Below are positions 1 to 10,900 of a DNA stretch of 64,000 nucleotides, one piece after another. The position numbers and the translations under genes were made by a program. Numbering within the stretch: the first letter of the stretch is position 1; every line of letters starts with the position of its first letter. Origin of the DNA: Taxillus chinensis (lineage: Eukaryota; Streptophyta; Magnoliopsida; Santalales; Loranthaceae); contig CM042092.1 in assembly GCA_023512835.1 (NCBI GenBank), positions 44,286,258-44,350,257 of the forward strand. Direction: 5' to 3'. The notes beneath the pieces were generated by a model that saw nothing but the letters and a program-made list of their open reading frames with translations, was not told the DNA's origin and did no database searches.

Positions 1-1418
1 GAGGAGTCCGCAGGAGTATCAGCAGCAGCAGAAGGGGCATCCGGAGCATCAGAGGCATCCGGAGCAGCTGACCCGCTTTGACCAGAGAGGTCAACCACGG
101 GAATGGCGGCAGCAGGAGAAGAGGGGCCAGCCTTAGCAGGGGAAGGACCCCGGGCGGAAAGGACTGGGCTGGAGGGGGTAGGGAATGGCACATCTGGAAT
201 GGAGGCCGGCGTAAGAAAGCCGTGATCCAAGTTCCAGATGATCATTGTCTCCGGGGATTGGGTATGTCGTGTGTAAAACACCCGGAGATCGTTGTCAGGA
301 ATGGAGGCAGTGTGGGCAAAGCTAAAACAGAGCCATAGGTCCGTTAGAGTGTTGGCGGAGAGATGGTCTAGGTAATCTCAAGGTTGAGGTAGGGGAGGCA
401 AAGGAGCTTCAGGAGTAGATTCCGGGACATCAGCAGTGGCTGCAGCAACAGCGGTGTCAACCGCGGCAGCAATAACGGAGGTGGAGGGAGTAGGGACATC
501 CGCAGCAGAGGGGACTGAAGAAACAGCTTTAGGGGCACTGCGCTGAGATGGCCCCGCAACCTCGGACGGGTCGGCACGAACGCTGAGCTGGGAGGCTCGA
601 GAGTGGGAAGGTGCTGCAACGGACCGTATCCGAGAGGATCGGGGTGCAGAACTGACATCGGGGGCTTGGCTGTCAGAGGGGTCACCAACAGAACTGCCTT
701 GTTGTTCCGAGGTAGGGAGAATGCGGAGAGCTACAGATGGTCGGCGGGCTGTCATGTTCCCATCCGGTGTAAGATAACGAAGGTAATAAGCCGAAGGAAA
801 CGGAACAGCATCATATCGGGCGAAATGGTCCGGATTAAGATGCCGGAAGACAATGCTGAGGATGCGCCCGAAGGAACGATTCTTGGGACCATTCTGCAGC
901 AATCGAAACAAGAACATCCCCCAATCCACCGGAAGACCTTCAAAAACGCCGTACATGGCCAGGAGAAGGTCGTACGGAACGGAGTCCAGGGTGGATGTGC
1001 GAGCCAGTAGACATCGACCCAAGATGGTTGCCATACATCGATAGCGACCTTGGAAGGATTTTACCTTGTATTCCTTCCCCTTTTGTGTGCAACCCATAGA
1101 AGCCGCCATTGAATCGGCATCTGGGCGTTGAGGTTCACCGGGAGGTAGGTGGAGAGCAGCACCGAGAACGGCCGGAGTGATGGTGATGGATTCACCACGG
1201 ACATAGGAGATGATGGAGTCGGTGGTGCAGCGAATCCGTTGGTAATACTCAATGATGTCGTCGATAAGAAGATCGACGGGATTGGAGATCAGGTTGAGTA
1301 GATGCGAGGCTTCAAGGAGAGGGCGAAGTTGGAGAAACCAGTCTGGAGGATTAGATACAGCACTCCAATTGACCAGATGGCCAGGATTAACGCCGGAGAG
1401 AGAGATTCTGGGTGCCAT
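1..1418 (-). pseudogene. Additional ORF (aORF) of C1, N-terminal plant-transposon-protein domain, 3' end outside window
   Basis: The reading begins at an ATG at 1418 (MAPRISLSGVNPGHL...) and runs leftward. Residues about 1-210 form a globular helical domain with PVDLLIDDI, YVRGES and EGLPVDWGMFLFRLL. This resembles the Pfam 'putative plant transposon protein' family often found near plant retroelements (family assignment from memory). A Pro/Ser/Ala-rich linker follows. A TGA at 376-378 interrupts it where the sister copy C2i has CGA, and the frame stays open to position 1. The C-terminal Ulp1-like half seen in C2i and C4 would lie outside the window. It sits about 1.7 kb downstream of RNase H in the same orientation, the position of env-like ORFs in SIRE elements. 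No signal peptide or membrane segment is evident, so I do not call it an envelope. Confidence 0.75.
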
Positions 1419-3107
1419 TGCAGATGAAATTTGAAGGACAAGAGGAAACGTGAGGTCTTGGCGATGGAAGGAGCAACGAGAGGTTTAGGGATTTGAAATG
1501 AGCAATACTTGTGCTTCGCAGGAATGACTAGAACATATAAGACCGAGTCCGCAAATGTCAGCGGGTCTAGGAATTGGCGAGTGAAACAGGGACCCGCCTG
1601 ACAGGCTGATGTCATTAGTCTGTATATCGATGCGCCTCCGAATGAAACGATGTCGTGGAGACCGCATGACCAAATAAGTGTAACAGCTGGTTGCCATCCA
1701 GAGTAGTGTGTGTGTGCATCCCGAGATTTGCATTTAATGAATCATCATGATTCCTCCTCAAAAGAACGCGACATATAGGAAGACTTGGATTGTCGCAATT
1801 AGACTGTGTCAGGAGTCCGGAGGAAAGAACCGACAATCATCCGGAGTAAATAATAGTCGAGGAAGAGTATTTGGATGAAAAGTAGACCGTGTCCGTAGTA
1901 GACAGAGTTCGGTGAGAGAGTAAAGTAAATTCCTTTGCAGTCAATAAGTTGAAGAGGAGAGAAGTACCACAACACTTGAAATCCAAGACTATGGACTAGA
2001 TTTATCGATACGGTTGCAAAGAAAATCTGAACCTGTAGCTAAAAAAAATGAACTGAAAATACAAAAGCTTAACAGGCAAGGATTAGTACGGATTAGAGAA
2101 AATAATCAGTGAAAAACGACATAATCCGAACTAATGAGAAACAGAACTTATGCATTACAAAGCATGTAAGAGACATATACATACGTGAGAATGATCAATA
2201 TTATCGAATCAGGGCATATGTCAGATAACAATACACAAGTTCATATAGGTCAACATAGCAAAACCGTCTTGCTGAACAACGTAGCTAAGATTAATTAAAG
2301 ATCATATGATTTGGCCAATTTAGGATTCATGAGTGAAAAATGAGAAAGCGAACACATGTCAAAAGTAAGCAGGTGATTAGTCGATTAAAATGCATGGTTG
2401 AAGAAAGAAAATACATCCAAGCATGCCACTTTTCTGATCCAAAACAACATGTCCAGTCAGATCCGGAAGTAAAAGTTTAGAAGAGGGAGTATTCGAGACA
2501 TATTAGGGATTCATTACTGCTCCCCCATAGATCATTTAATCCTCTCAATGAAAAGCTCCCCCTCAAATAGACAGCCAGGAAAGAGGCCATGAGACATATA
2601 CGGGGGGGGGGGGGGGGGTATTGTGGGAATAATATGTAAAGCATTTTCTCCCCCGTCGATTGTGCAATCCTCTTGGTTGACCTTTCCAGTTTGTAGAAAT
2701 TCAGCACTGTCTATCTTATTAGAAAACTATACTTTAGAAGCTGATCAGACTGCGATTGAGTATTCATCCACCAGGCATTCCAAGCTAACCCATTTCATTT
2801 CTTCAACTATACATGTTAATAGAGTAATCTAAATGAACATGCTGTTGTCATGTGGGGATCAGTGGAAATTAAGATCATGAAACCAAAAAGAGGTAAATCA
2901 TATAAACTTTAGTCATGTTAGCTTAAACGACTTCAGTCGGGAAACGCAAGCATCCTCCAATATGAAGTTGATATTAATATCAAAAGCATGAAGCCGTTAA
3001 TCAGTAAGTATGATCAGCATTAAAGTCAGTATGTATCTTCTACTTTCAATAAAAGCACCATGCATGTTCTCATAGTAAGTATACTGTTGGGTAATGTAAA
3101 TGTGAAG
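1419..3107 (-). other. C1 spacer between aORF and pol
   Basis: About 1.7 kb without a convincing gene. It is homologous to the C2i spacer 52459-54153 and partly to C4 61790-62720. It holds two copies of a small dyad plus purine tract (minus strand, about 2519-2546 and 2647-2673), matching the pattern GAGGAT..ATC followed by GGGGGAG. A homopolymer of about 18 G lies at 2601-2618. Short ORFs here are not conserved with the sister copies and are left out. Confidence 0.7.
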
Positions 3108-5022
3108 CTATGCAGAGAAGTCAAGCATACCTAATCGGATGAGTAGTTCAGAGAATCTTGCATCAGGTAGGGGCTTTGTAAGAATGTCTGCCAGTTGATC
3201 TTCAGTAGCAACATGTTCCAAGGAAATGTGATTTTTGAGAACATGGTCGCGTATAAAGTGATACCTGACCTCAATATGCTTTGTCTTAGGATGCATGATA
3301 GGATTGTTGCTGATAGCAATTACACTAGTGTTGTCGCAGTAGAGTGGAATAGATGACATGTTGAAACCGTAGTCAGTAAGTTGACTTTGCATCCAGAGTA
3401 GCTGTGTGCGAGAACTCCCCAGAGCTATATATTCCGCCTCGAGCAGTAGAGGTTGATACGGAATTCGCTTCTTCTCGAACCATGAGATTAATCTATTTCC
3501 AAGAAACCGACACGTACCACTTGTGCTCTTCCTGTCGATGCGACATCCAGATGAAGTCGGCATCAGAGTATCCGGATAAGGTGAAGTTGGACTCCTTTGG
3601 GTACCAGAGTCCCAAATTCATCGTTCCCTTGAGATACCTTAATATCCGTTTAACATGAAGCATATGTGACTCCATGGGATTCGCCTGATATCGTGCACAG
3701 ATGCAAGTTACAAACATAATGTCTGGGCGACTTGCTGTAAGATACAGCAATGATCCTATCATCCCTCGATAGTCAGTCACATTTACTGATATGCCATCCA
3801 CATCAGGATCTAACTTGGCACTGACAGGCATAGGAGTTTTGACGGGAGATGAACCTTCCATACCAAACTTCTTAATAAGATCGCGTGTGCACTTAGCTTG
3901 ATTAATGAATATTCCTTCCTTTAATTGTTTAACTTCTATTCCAAGGAAGTAGGACAGTTCTCCCATCATGCTCATTTCAAACTTGCCTGTCATCAACTTA
4001 GCAAACTCTTCACAAAGCTTCGGATTCGTTGATCCGAAAATGATATCATCCACGTATATCTGTACGATTAGAGTTTGTCCTTTCTCTTTTCGTAGAAATA
4101 AGGTGGTGTCAATCTTCCCTTTTTGGAAGTTGTGAGCAAGTAGGAATTCTGACAGTGTGTCGTACCAGGCTCTTGGAGCTTTCTTCAAACCATATAAAGC
4201 TTTCCGAAGTTTGTAGACCAGATGTCCTGCTTTAGGTTCAATGAAACCGGGAGGTTGTTCTACGTAAACCTCCTCTTGAAGATCTCCATTCAGGAATGCG
4301 CTCTTGACGTCCATTTGATAAACTATGAAGTTTTCATATGAAGCGTATGCCAAAAACATCTGAATTGCCTCAAGTCTTGCTACTGGAGCAAAGGTCTCAT
4401 CATAGTCTATTCCTTCTTCTTGACGATATCCTTTCGCTACCAGTCTGGCTTTGTTCCGGATTACTATTCCATCCGTATCAAGCTTGTTCCGGAACACCCA
4501 TTTAACTCCAATGACTTGCTGAGACTTAGGCCTTGGTACTAAGGTCCACACATTGTTCCTCTTAAATTGATTCAGCTCTTCTTGCATGGCTTCTATCCGA
4601 TTTGAATCCTGAAGAGCTTCATCTACCACCTTTGGTTCTATTTGAGATAGAAAACACGAGTAAAGACTCATGTTTGAGGTGGCTGCTCTTGTTCTTACAC
4701 CAACAGTAGGATCACCAATCACTTGATCTGAGGGATGGTTTCGGGTCCATCTGTAATTCTGTGCATGTGATGGTTGATCGTGAATAATTTGAAGCTCTGC
4801 CAGATTTGGTGGTTCACGTATTTCTACTGGTTGAGCTTCTTCCGGACCAGATGTTTCCGTATTAGAAGGTACGGTTGAACTAGATGGTTCTTCAACACTG
4901 TTTCTGTCAGTGTTAACTAGTCCGGACGGACTTGAAGGTGCTCCGGAATTTTGGGTATCCGTAGGAGTATGTCCGGAGCTAAATGGTAGTCCAGAGTCCG
5001 AGTCATCCGTAGCATCGTCCAT
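3108..5022 (-). pseudogene. pol: C1 reverse transcriptase and RNase H
   Basis: The C-terminal part of a copia Pol polyprotein, which copies element RNA to DNA and removes the RNA strand inside the virus-like particle. A 509-residue open stretch (5022-3493) begins with an acidic, Ser/Pro-rich connection domain. It continues into RT with [42 protein letters not shown] and the catalytic YVDD at 4056-4045, then ASRPDIMF and LRYLKGT. A frameshift near 3500-3560 separates it from the RNase H end (3563-3108), which reads [25 protein letters not shown] and ADILTKPL and ends at a normal terminus matching C2i and C4. Apart from that shift this is the best preserved RT in the window. Confidence 0.93.
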
Positions 5023-5055
5023 ATCATTTCTTTGTGCTCCTTTGGTGCCGCTTGG

Positions 5056-5991
5056 TTAGTCAGTATGTGTAACAGGAACAGTCATAAACTTTGAATAGTC
5101 GATGTTGTTGTCTTGAACCTGTACGTTAGAACTTGAAGAAGCAACTTTTGACCAATTAAGATTAGTTTCATCAAAGGTCACATGGATAGATTCTTCAACT
5201 TTAAAAAGTTTTCTATTGAAGACCCGATAAGCCTTGCTATGTAGTGAGTACCCGACAAAAATCCCATCATCAGATTTTGGTTCAAATTTATTCCGGGTCT
5301 CTTTGCCATTTATCAATATATAGCAAGTACACCCAAAAGCTCTGAAATGTGAAATTGAAGGTTTTCGTCCTCTCCACATCTCATAGGGTGTTTTCATGGT
5401 AGATTTATTTATTAGAGTTCTGTTCTGAACATAGCAGGCAGTGGACACAACTTCAGCCCATAGACTGAGAGGAAGTGTTGCCCCTGCTAACATGGATCTA
5501 CCAACTTCAACTAAAGTACGATTCTTGTGCTCAGCTACCCCATTTTGTTGTGGAGTTCTGAGAGCAGAGAAGTCATGTTGTATGCCCTGTTCAGAACAAT
5601 ATGATCTCATTTCTGAAAAATCAAATTCTGTACCATGATCACTCCTGATGCACTTTATGCTTAGTCCTTGTGAGTTGCTTATCCAGTTGAAAAGATCTAC
5701 TAGATGTTCAAAAGTTTGATCCTTTGATTTCAGGAACATCACCCAAGTGTATCTGGTGAAATCATCGATAACCACAAGAGTATATCTCGCACCAGCCAGA
5801 GACGGAACAGAAATAGGACCACAGAGGTCCATATGAAGAAGTTGTAGAGGAGCAGTTATTGAATTAACTGATTTACTCTTAAAGCTTTGTTTGGTCTGTT
5901 TGCCCAGTTGGCATTCTTGACAGAGAGTGTCTCTGGAGAATTTGAGTTTAGGTAGACCAGTGACAAGATCAAGTGACACTAACTTAGACAA
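5056..5991 (-). pseudogene. pol: C1 integrase
   Basis: 311 open residues in the same direction as RT. Near the start is CQECQLGKQ, the second half of the GAG-pre-integrase zinc site. The integrase core follows, with the first catalytic Asp in LLHMDLCGP, the second in RSDHGTEF, and the Glu in GVAEHKNRTL. Copia integrases normally have ERKNRT there. Then come the copia-specific [21 protein letters not shown] and a C-terminal IFVGYS. It would join the cDNA to the chromosome. A TAG after the last codon, near 5056, separates it from the RT reading, so the polyprotein is broken here. Confidence 0.92.
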
Positions 5992-6018
5992 TGTCTTAAA
6001 GTTTAAATGTGCGCATCG

Positions 6019-6492
6019 CTAGTACCATAACCAACTATCTTCATCTGAAGCTTTAGTGAGGAAGCATACAGGGTCAGAAGAATTATTTCTTAAGACCACT
6101 AAGTATATGTCCCCATCTCTTGATCTGGATAACTTAATATCTCCGGATAAGTTTTCTCTTACTGTATAGGAGTTGGACATAAAGGAAACAGTAAATCCTT
6201 TGTCACATAAATTACTGACACTTAGCAAACTATGCTTTAAACCTTCGACTAGTGCAACTCTAGTGATTGATACACAGCCGTTAGTTAAAGTGCCATACCC
6301 GACAGTCTTACCTTTGCTGTTGTCACCATATGAAATGGATGGACCTCGTTTTTCATTAACTTCTACGAGCAGAGTCTAATCACCCGTCATATGTCCGGAG
6401 CATCCACTATCGAGGATCCACTTGCTTTGATTGATCTTTAACTTCAAGTGATCCGGCAATGCATTCCAGAGATGCTCCTGAAAGACAACAGT
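6019..6492 (-). pseudogene. pol: C1 aspartic protease and GAG-pre-integrase region
   Basis: Reading leftward from the gag stop at 6495-6493, the frame stays open through KWILDSGCSGHMTG. This is the copia aspartic-protease active site, with DSG in place of the retroviral DTG, and it would cleave the Gag-Pol polyprotein. A stop follows at about position 6378 in a codon that is CAG in C2i. The ORF 6228-6019 continues with LLSVSNLCDKGF, VCFLTKASDEDSWLWY. The His of the zinc site (WLWHK in C2i) is changed near 6020, where a stop also falls. It lies between gag and the integrase with normal spacing. Confidence 0.88.
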
Positions 6493-6774
6493 TTACACTT
6501 TTGGTGCCCAAACTTGTTTCGGGCGGTTAGAGAGAGCAAAGACATTGTCAACAGTTCCGGATTTGATTTTGCTAGGACTTTTAGCTCTCCAAGTTGACTT
6601 TAACTTGTTAGTTTCAACTGCTTCTTTAATTTGGGTTTTCTTGGGAGAGACACTCCTTTGAGGTTTAGATTTTGTTTTGCTCGAAGAAACCCTTTTATTA
6701 AACTGATCTTTATTGGATTAAATTTGATTACAAAGCTAGTTATCAGATAAACTCCAACATTCATAGTGATAATG
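6493..6774 (-). pseudogene. gag: C1 gag C-terminal segment, left of the G1 insertion
   Basis: Minus-strand reading gives HYECWSLSDNWLCNQ at the right edge, then a basic Lys/Ser/Pro-rich tail ending VWAPKV and TAA at 6495-6493. The matching upstream part of gag resumes at 15754 on the other side of G1. The segment carries an extra stop relative to C2i near 6715. Its tail is probably the nucleic-acid-binding C-terminus of Gag. The TAA that ends it is also present in C2 and C2i. Confidence 0.85.
6770..6774. repeat. Target-site duplication of G1 (TAATG)
   Basis: TAATG at 6770-6774 directly before the G1 left terminus is repeated at 15754-15758 directly after its right terminus. Five bases is the normal size for gypsy and copia integration. 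It shows that G1 inserted as a unit into the C1 gag. Confidence 0.93.
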
Positions 6775-7238
6775 TGTCCGCCCGGATTTCCAACCCGAGG
6801 AAACCGGTGCGTGACTCCCCTTTACCACACGGAGGGCAAAGGGGTAGGATACAAATCAAGAATTTAACATTTTAAACATCCACAACATTCAAGAAAGTAA
6901 TATTCATTAAAAGCAATCCAAACCAGTTTATTACAACAAAATCCTTTCCCCACTGGGGTTACATCAATTCCCATAATAAAAATAACATAAACAAATTAAA
7001 TAAATAAGGTCTTCCACCTTGGGGTCCCACCTAACGCCGTAGGTTCCGAAAAGAAAACAACATGGTAGGAGGGGTGAGCAACCACATTCGAGGGGATCAT
7101 GTCTCCCCAACCCGTCCCATGCACTCGATATCTACATGCCTTGTGTACAAGTCTTGTGTCGTGATACAATTATCCCACCAAATATAGTTACAGGCTATAA
7201 CAAGAAACACACGGTCATACATGGGCAAGTACATAAAC

Positions 7239-7449
7239 ACTCCCGGGCTTCCACGCCACCGGGTTTCAAGGAGTCCCGGGCTTCCACGGCCACCGGGTTC
7301 CACAACAGTCCCGGGCTTCCACGGCCACCGGGTTCCACAAAACAGTCCCGGGCTTCCACGACCACCGGGTTCCACAAAACAGTCCCGGGCTTCCACGGCC
7401 ACCGGGTTCCACAAAACAGTCCCCGGCTTCCACGACCACCGGGTGTACA
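7239..7449. repeat. 36-37 bp minisatellite in the G1 left LTR
   Basis: Six tandem units, each beginning CCCGGGCTTCCACGG and followed by CCACCGGGTTCCACA. The first and last units diverge at their ends. The right LTR carries the same six-unit array at about 14453-14657. The unit is GC-rich with CG and CHG sites. Proline/glycine-rich reading frames through it are by-products of the repeat. Confidence 0.93.
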
Positions 7450-8029
7450 AGCAAACACGCGACACACATGGCCTACGGGCATAACATCAAACACTTAGTA
7501 TGCTTAGTCACACAGAATAACATCGAACACTTAGCATGCATATATCCACAAGCTCATAAACCCGACCACACGGACATGATCTAACACACTTGACGTGCGT
7601 GGCCTCACGAGCATTTCCACAAACACATAACAAGCACGGCCTCACGAGCTAATTTCAAACACTTGGCAGGCATATACACATAACTATGTTCACACAGGCT
7701 TTCATCAAACATATAGCATATAGACCACGAACCACACCAAAATGCCACTGAAGGGCCAACATTCATATAGGAGATCACACCTATATGAATTTACATATAT
7801 ATATATAAACGGATCTGACCCAGAATCTGCGCCTAGGACCCTAGGACGAGAGGAGGGTTTAGGAAGAACAGAACCCCTACCTTAAAGCGGCTCTTCTTGC
7901 TCCCGCGCCAAGCTGTCCTCCCCACGCAAGATGCTCCGGCAAGAACCAAGCAACTCCCCTTCCCTCTCTCTCTCTAGCTCTCTCTCTCTCGTCAGCAGGG
8001 CGGAAGAAGGAACACAAAACCCTAAACTC

Positions 8030-8123
8030 AAACTCAAGCCCTCCTTATATAGACACCATCCACATCAAAACGACGTAGTTTTGATTAAGTGAATCCCAGG
8101 ATCAAAACGACGTAGTTTTGATC
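8030..8123 (-). promoter_or_regulatory. Twin ACGT palindromes and TATA box of the G1 LTR
   Basis: Two near-palindromes with arms ATCAAAAC and GTTTTGAT around a GACGTA core lie at about 8067-8088 and 8102-8123, about 35 bp apart. In element sense they are followed by TATATAAGG (about 8045-8053) and an AAACCCTAAA stretch on the plus strand. The layout is upstream elements, TATA, transcript start. The GACGT core resembles bZIP/as-1-type sites (inference). The same pair recurs in the right LTR and in the G2 and G3 LTRs. Confidence 0.7.
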
Positions 8124-8250
8124 ACACAAGTTACCACCTTTCCACAACCATACACACCAAAATATTCAGAATTTCAACATGGTCCTTTGGAGAAAGTTCC
8201 TTAGAATGTCAAAACCAAGGGAACCATGCAAAAATATGGCGCACGCCAAT

Positions 8251-8459
8251 TTGCACGTGAATTCCCAATTCACGTGCAACTCCATATGAACTCCAAATGC
8301 TCTCAAACTTCACCCCTAGCCTTCTTGCATCATTTAGAAGACAATTACACTTGCACGTGAATTGGTCCCATATCACGTGCACCTCACACACACGTCCATT
8401 TGGCCTGAAACTTCGTGGTAGATAGAGGACATCATTAAACATCTTTCCTTTTGCACGTG
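8251..8459 (-). promoter_or_regulatory. G-box (CACGTG) cluster with a 13-bp inverted repeat
   Basis: CACGTG occurs at 8254, 8271, 8354, 8374 and 8454. The first two lie in a perfect inverted repeat: arm TTGCACGTGAATT (8251-8263), spacer CCC, arm AATTCACGTGCAA (8267-8279). CACGTG is the plant bHLH/bZIP G-box; a role in LTR transcription is inference. The arrangement is kept in the G2 LTRs and altered on both arms in G3. Confidence 0.65.
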
Positions 8460-8547
8460 AATTCATTGGAGTCCATCTACTAGGTCAAAATCTAGAAAAA
8501 CTCTACTCGGAGGCAAGGCCGGCTAACTCAAGGTACGGGTCCTTACA

Positions 8548-8561
8548 TCCTCTCCCCCTTA
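8548..8561 (-). other. G1 polypurine tract
   Basis: On the minus strand AAGGGGGAGAGGA lies directly before the 3' LTR start TGTAAGGACC. This is where plus-strand DNA synthesis would be primed. G2 and G3 have the same tract at the same place. Confidence 0.88.
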
Positions 8562-8909
8562 AGACTTTTCGTCCTCGAAAAAGAAATGACATCCGAGGAA
8601 AACAAGCACAAACTACCCATTTGCCACCCGGCAAGCCACAACACCCAAATCTACCCATTTGCCACCCGGAAGCCACAACACCCAAATGGGTCATACACCA
8701 CACACAGACAACAAGACATACGGGACCACCATAATCCATAACCACAATAATGCCCGAATACATGTCCACATGGCACGAATACACATTTCAAAGCACATCA
8801 CAAATAAGAACACATGTCTTTAAAAGACAATACAAATACATCAACTAATACAAGAAAACACATCACAAGGAAACATCACTATCCCTTGGCCAACGGCCAC
8901 CTCCCACGC
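8562..8909 (-). other. G1 region between chromodomain stop and polypurine tract
   Basis: Non-coding. A 38-bp unit starting CTACCCATTTGCCACCCGG is directly repeated at about 8613-8650 and 8651-8687. The rest is AC-rich and without a recognisable feature. FEDEQS-like and FRGRK-like readings on either side suggest a duplicated tail of the element. Confidence 0.6.
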
Positions 8910-9504
8910 TTAAGATTGTTCGTCCTCGAACAAGTCCGGGTGCTGCTCCCGCATCACGGACTCACGTTCCCATGTCTCCTCCTCAATGCCACGGTGCTGC
9001 CACAGACGCGAACCAAAGGAATAAGCACGACCACGCAAAAGTTTCTCTTGCCGATCTAGGATACGGATAGGGGCCTCAATGACGGACATGTCATCCTCGT
9101 GTCCAACGTCCCCCAATCAATCACATGAGTGGGGTCGGGGTGATACTTCCTCAACCTGGGACACGTGAAACACGTTGTGCACTCGACTCGGCCGCGGTGG
9201 TAACGCTAACCGGTAGGCTGCGGCCCTACACGATCCGAGAATCTCAAAAGGGCCAATAAACCGCGGAGATAGCTTGGAACCTCGCCCAAACCGTCGATGT
9301 CCACGGCGTGAGAGACACGAAGGAACACATGATCACCAACAGAAAACTCCAAAGGTCGCCGCCGGATTCGCATAAGATTTCGCCGACTCGAGCCGACAAC
9401 AAACGGCGACGAATCGACTTGACCTTCTCGGTAGCCTCTTGAACCAACGTGGCCCCAAGAGGGCTGCCTCTCCTACCTCGGTCCAACACAAGGGTGATCG
9501 ACAC
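8910..9504 (-). pseudogene. pol: G1 integrase C-terminus and chromodomain
   Basis: Segment 9116-8910 reads VIEAPIRILDRQEKLLRG, then [18 protein letters not shown] and ends LFEDEQS. This is a chromodomain of the plant chromovirus type at the end of Pol; such domains bind histone marks and steer integration to heterochromatin (family knowledge). Upstream, 9504-9244 holds GATLVQEATEKVKSIRRRLL and parts of the GPY/F module, split among frames by indels. G3 35592-36179 gives the same region in one open frame, which makes the breaks here clear. Confidence 0.9.
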
Positions 9505-10150
9505 GGCCGTCCGTACAACGCCTCAAAAGGAGCCATCCCAATGGATGCCGATAACCGTTGTTGTAGGCAAACTCCACCAAAGGAAGGTGAGTTGCCCACG
9601 AACCCCCGAAATCTAACACACGGGCCCGTAACATGTCCTCCATGGTCCATTCGTCCGCTCGCTCCGACCGTCCGTCTCAGGGTGAAAGGCTGTACTCAAG
9701 TGAAGCTTGGTTCCCATAGCTTCCTGCAAACCTGCCCAAAAACGGGAAGTGAACCTCGAATCCCGGTCGGAGACAACCGATGATGGTACGCCATGCGGCT
9801 CACAATCTCGTTCATGTACAGGTGACTCAAGGTCCCAATAGAGTCCCGCTCGCGAACAAAGAAGAAAATGGGCCGACTTTGTGAGTCGATCCACAATCAC
9901 CCAAATCATGTCCTTCCTCCCGGTGGTGGGTGGAAGACCGATCATAAAGTCCATCGCGATATGGTCCCACTTCCACTCCGCTATGGGCAAGGGTCGTAAC
10001 ATGCCCGCCGGCGCGATGCTCGGCCTTCACCTGCCGACACGTGAGGCACCGCGAAACAAAGGCAGCCACATCGCGTTTCATCCCGGGCCACCAAAAATGT
10101 CCGCGAAGCGCATGGTACATCTTCGTACCCCCTGGATGCCAAGCAACTCT
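9505..10150 (-). pseudogene. pol: G1 integrase zinc finger and catalytic core
   Basis: From right to left the reading gives YHALRGHFWWPGMKRDV and [11 protein letters not shown] (HHCC zinc site). Then comes [14 protein letters not shown] with the first Asp, [24 protein letters not shown] with the second Asp, [13 protein letters not shown] with the catalytic Glu, and SIGMAPFEALYGRPC. The frame changes at least twice (10120-9827, 10002-9613, 9650-9333). The order and motifs are typical of Ty3/gypsy integrase. Confidence 0.92.
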
Positions 10151-10900
10151 AGGCCGGTGAAACTCCTCATCACCTCATCCCTGAGGGAAGAAGCTACTAC
10201 CAACCGCCCCGAAATGACAACTCATGCTCGGGACCCTCGTCCGGTCCCCGATAGCTCCCCAGCCTCAATACGGGCACGGAGAACCTCACACTCAAAGTCA
10301 CCCACTGTTCCTCCCGGACGCGCCGGTACAACTCGAGCACTACCACCAAAGGACGCGGGCGTCCCACCATCACGAACAACGAGCTGTACCGCAACGTCGC
10401 CAACCGCTCCATCGCCTTCCACTCCCTCACGGCCACCTCGGCTTTCCCTTTTCTGCTCGATGCATCGGCCACAACATTACCCTTGCCCGGGTATAGGCAA
10501 GAGTAAAATCAAAGGTCCGCAAATACTCCACCCATCTCCTTTGCCTCAAATTCAAGTCCTTCCGAGTAAAGATGTCCTAAGGCTCTTGTGATCCGAGAAC
10601 ACCACAAACTTTTCCCCCAAGAGGTAGTGCTGCAACTCTTCAGGGCGAAGATGACGGCCGTAACTCAAGGTCATGAGTAGGATAATCTGCTCATGAGGCT
10701 AACCGCCTCGACCCATAAGCTACCACCCTGTGCTCCGCATAAGCACACACCCCAAACCAACCCTGGACGCATCACAAGACACCTCATACGAATATCCTCC
10801 CTAGGCAACCTCAACACAGGTGCGGTGGTCAAACGGGTTTTAGAGTCTCAAACGCCTGCCGGCACTTGTCCGTCCACTCAAACTTCACGCCCTCCGAGTC
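10151..10900 (-). pseudogene. pol: G1 RNase H and RNase H-integrase linker
   Basis: Between RT and integrase in the minus sense. Fragments match the better preserved G3 34261-34900: DLNLRQRRWV-like and YTPGKG-like sequences, then MADASSRKGKAEVAVREWK (10472 leftward) and the linker with VVLELYRRVREEQW. No single frame covers the domain. A 236-codon plus-strand ORF over 9881-10591 is an antisense by-product of GC-rich sequence. Confidence 0.82.

Larger units (their letters stand above)
6775..8547 (-). repeat. G1 3' LTR (left copy)
   Basis: It begins TGTCCGCCCGG (the other copy has TGTCACGCCCGG) and ends GGGTCCTTACA, so in element sense it starts TGTAAGGACCC and ends in GACA. It pairs with 13995-15753 over its whole length, with mostly one- or two-base indel differences. 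It contains the 36-37 bp minisatellite, a G-box cluster, the twin ACGT palindromes and a TATA box described separately. Confidence 0.95.

Noticed and set aside
2601..2618. G-run as a G-quadruplex or functional purine tract
   Set aside because: Pure homopolymer whose length is unreliable in sequencing. The sister copy C2i has only short G runs at this position.
7097..7498. Overlapping ORFs rich in repeated Gly/Pro/Ser/Thr on both strands
   Set aside because: They are translations of the LTR minisatellite, open in several frames because the unit has few stops.
9881..10591. 236-codon plus-strand ORF
   Set aside because: Antisense to the G1 RNase H-integrase region and low-complexity Pro/Ser/Arg. 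No domain; a shadow of GC-rich pol.
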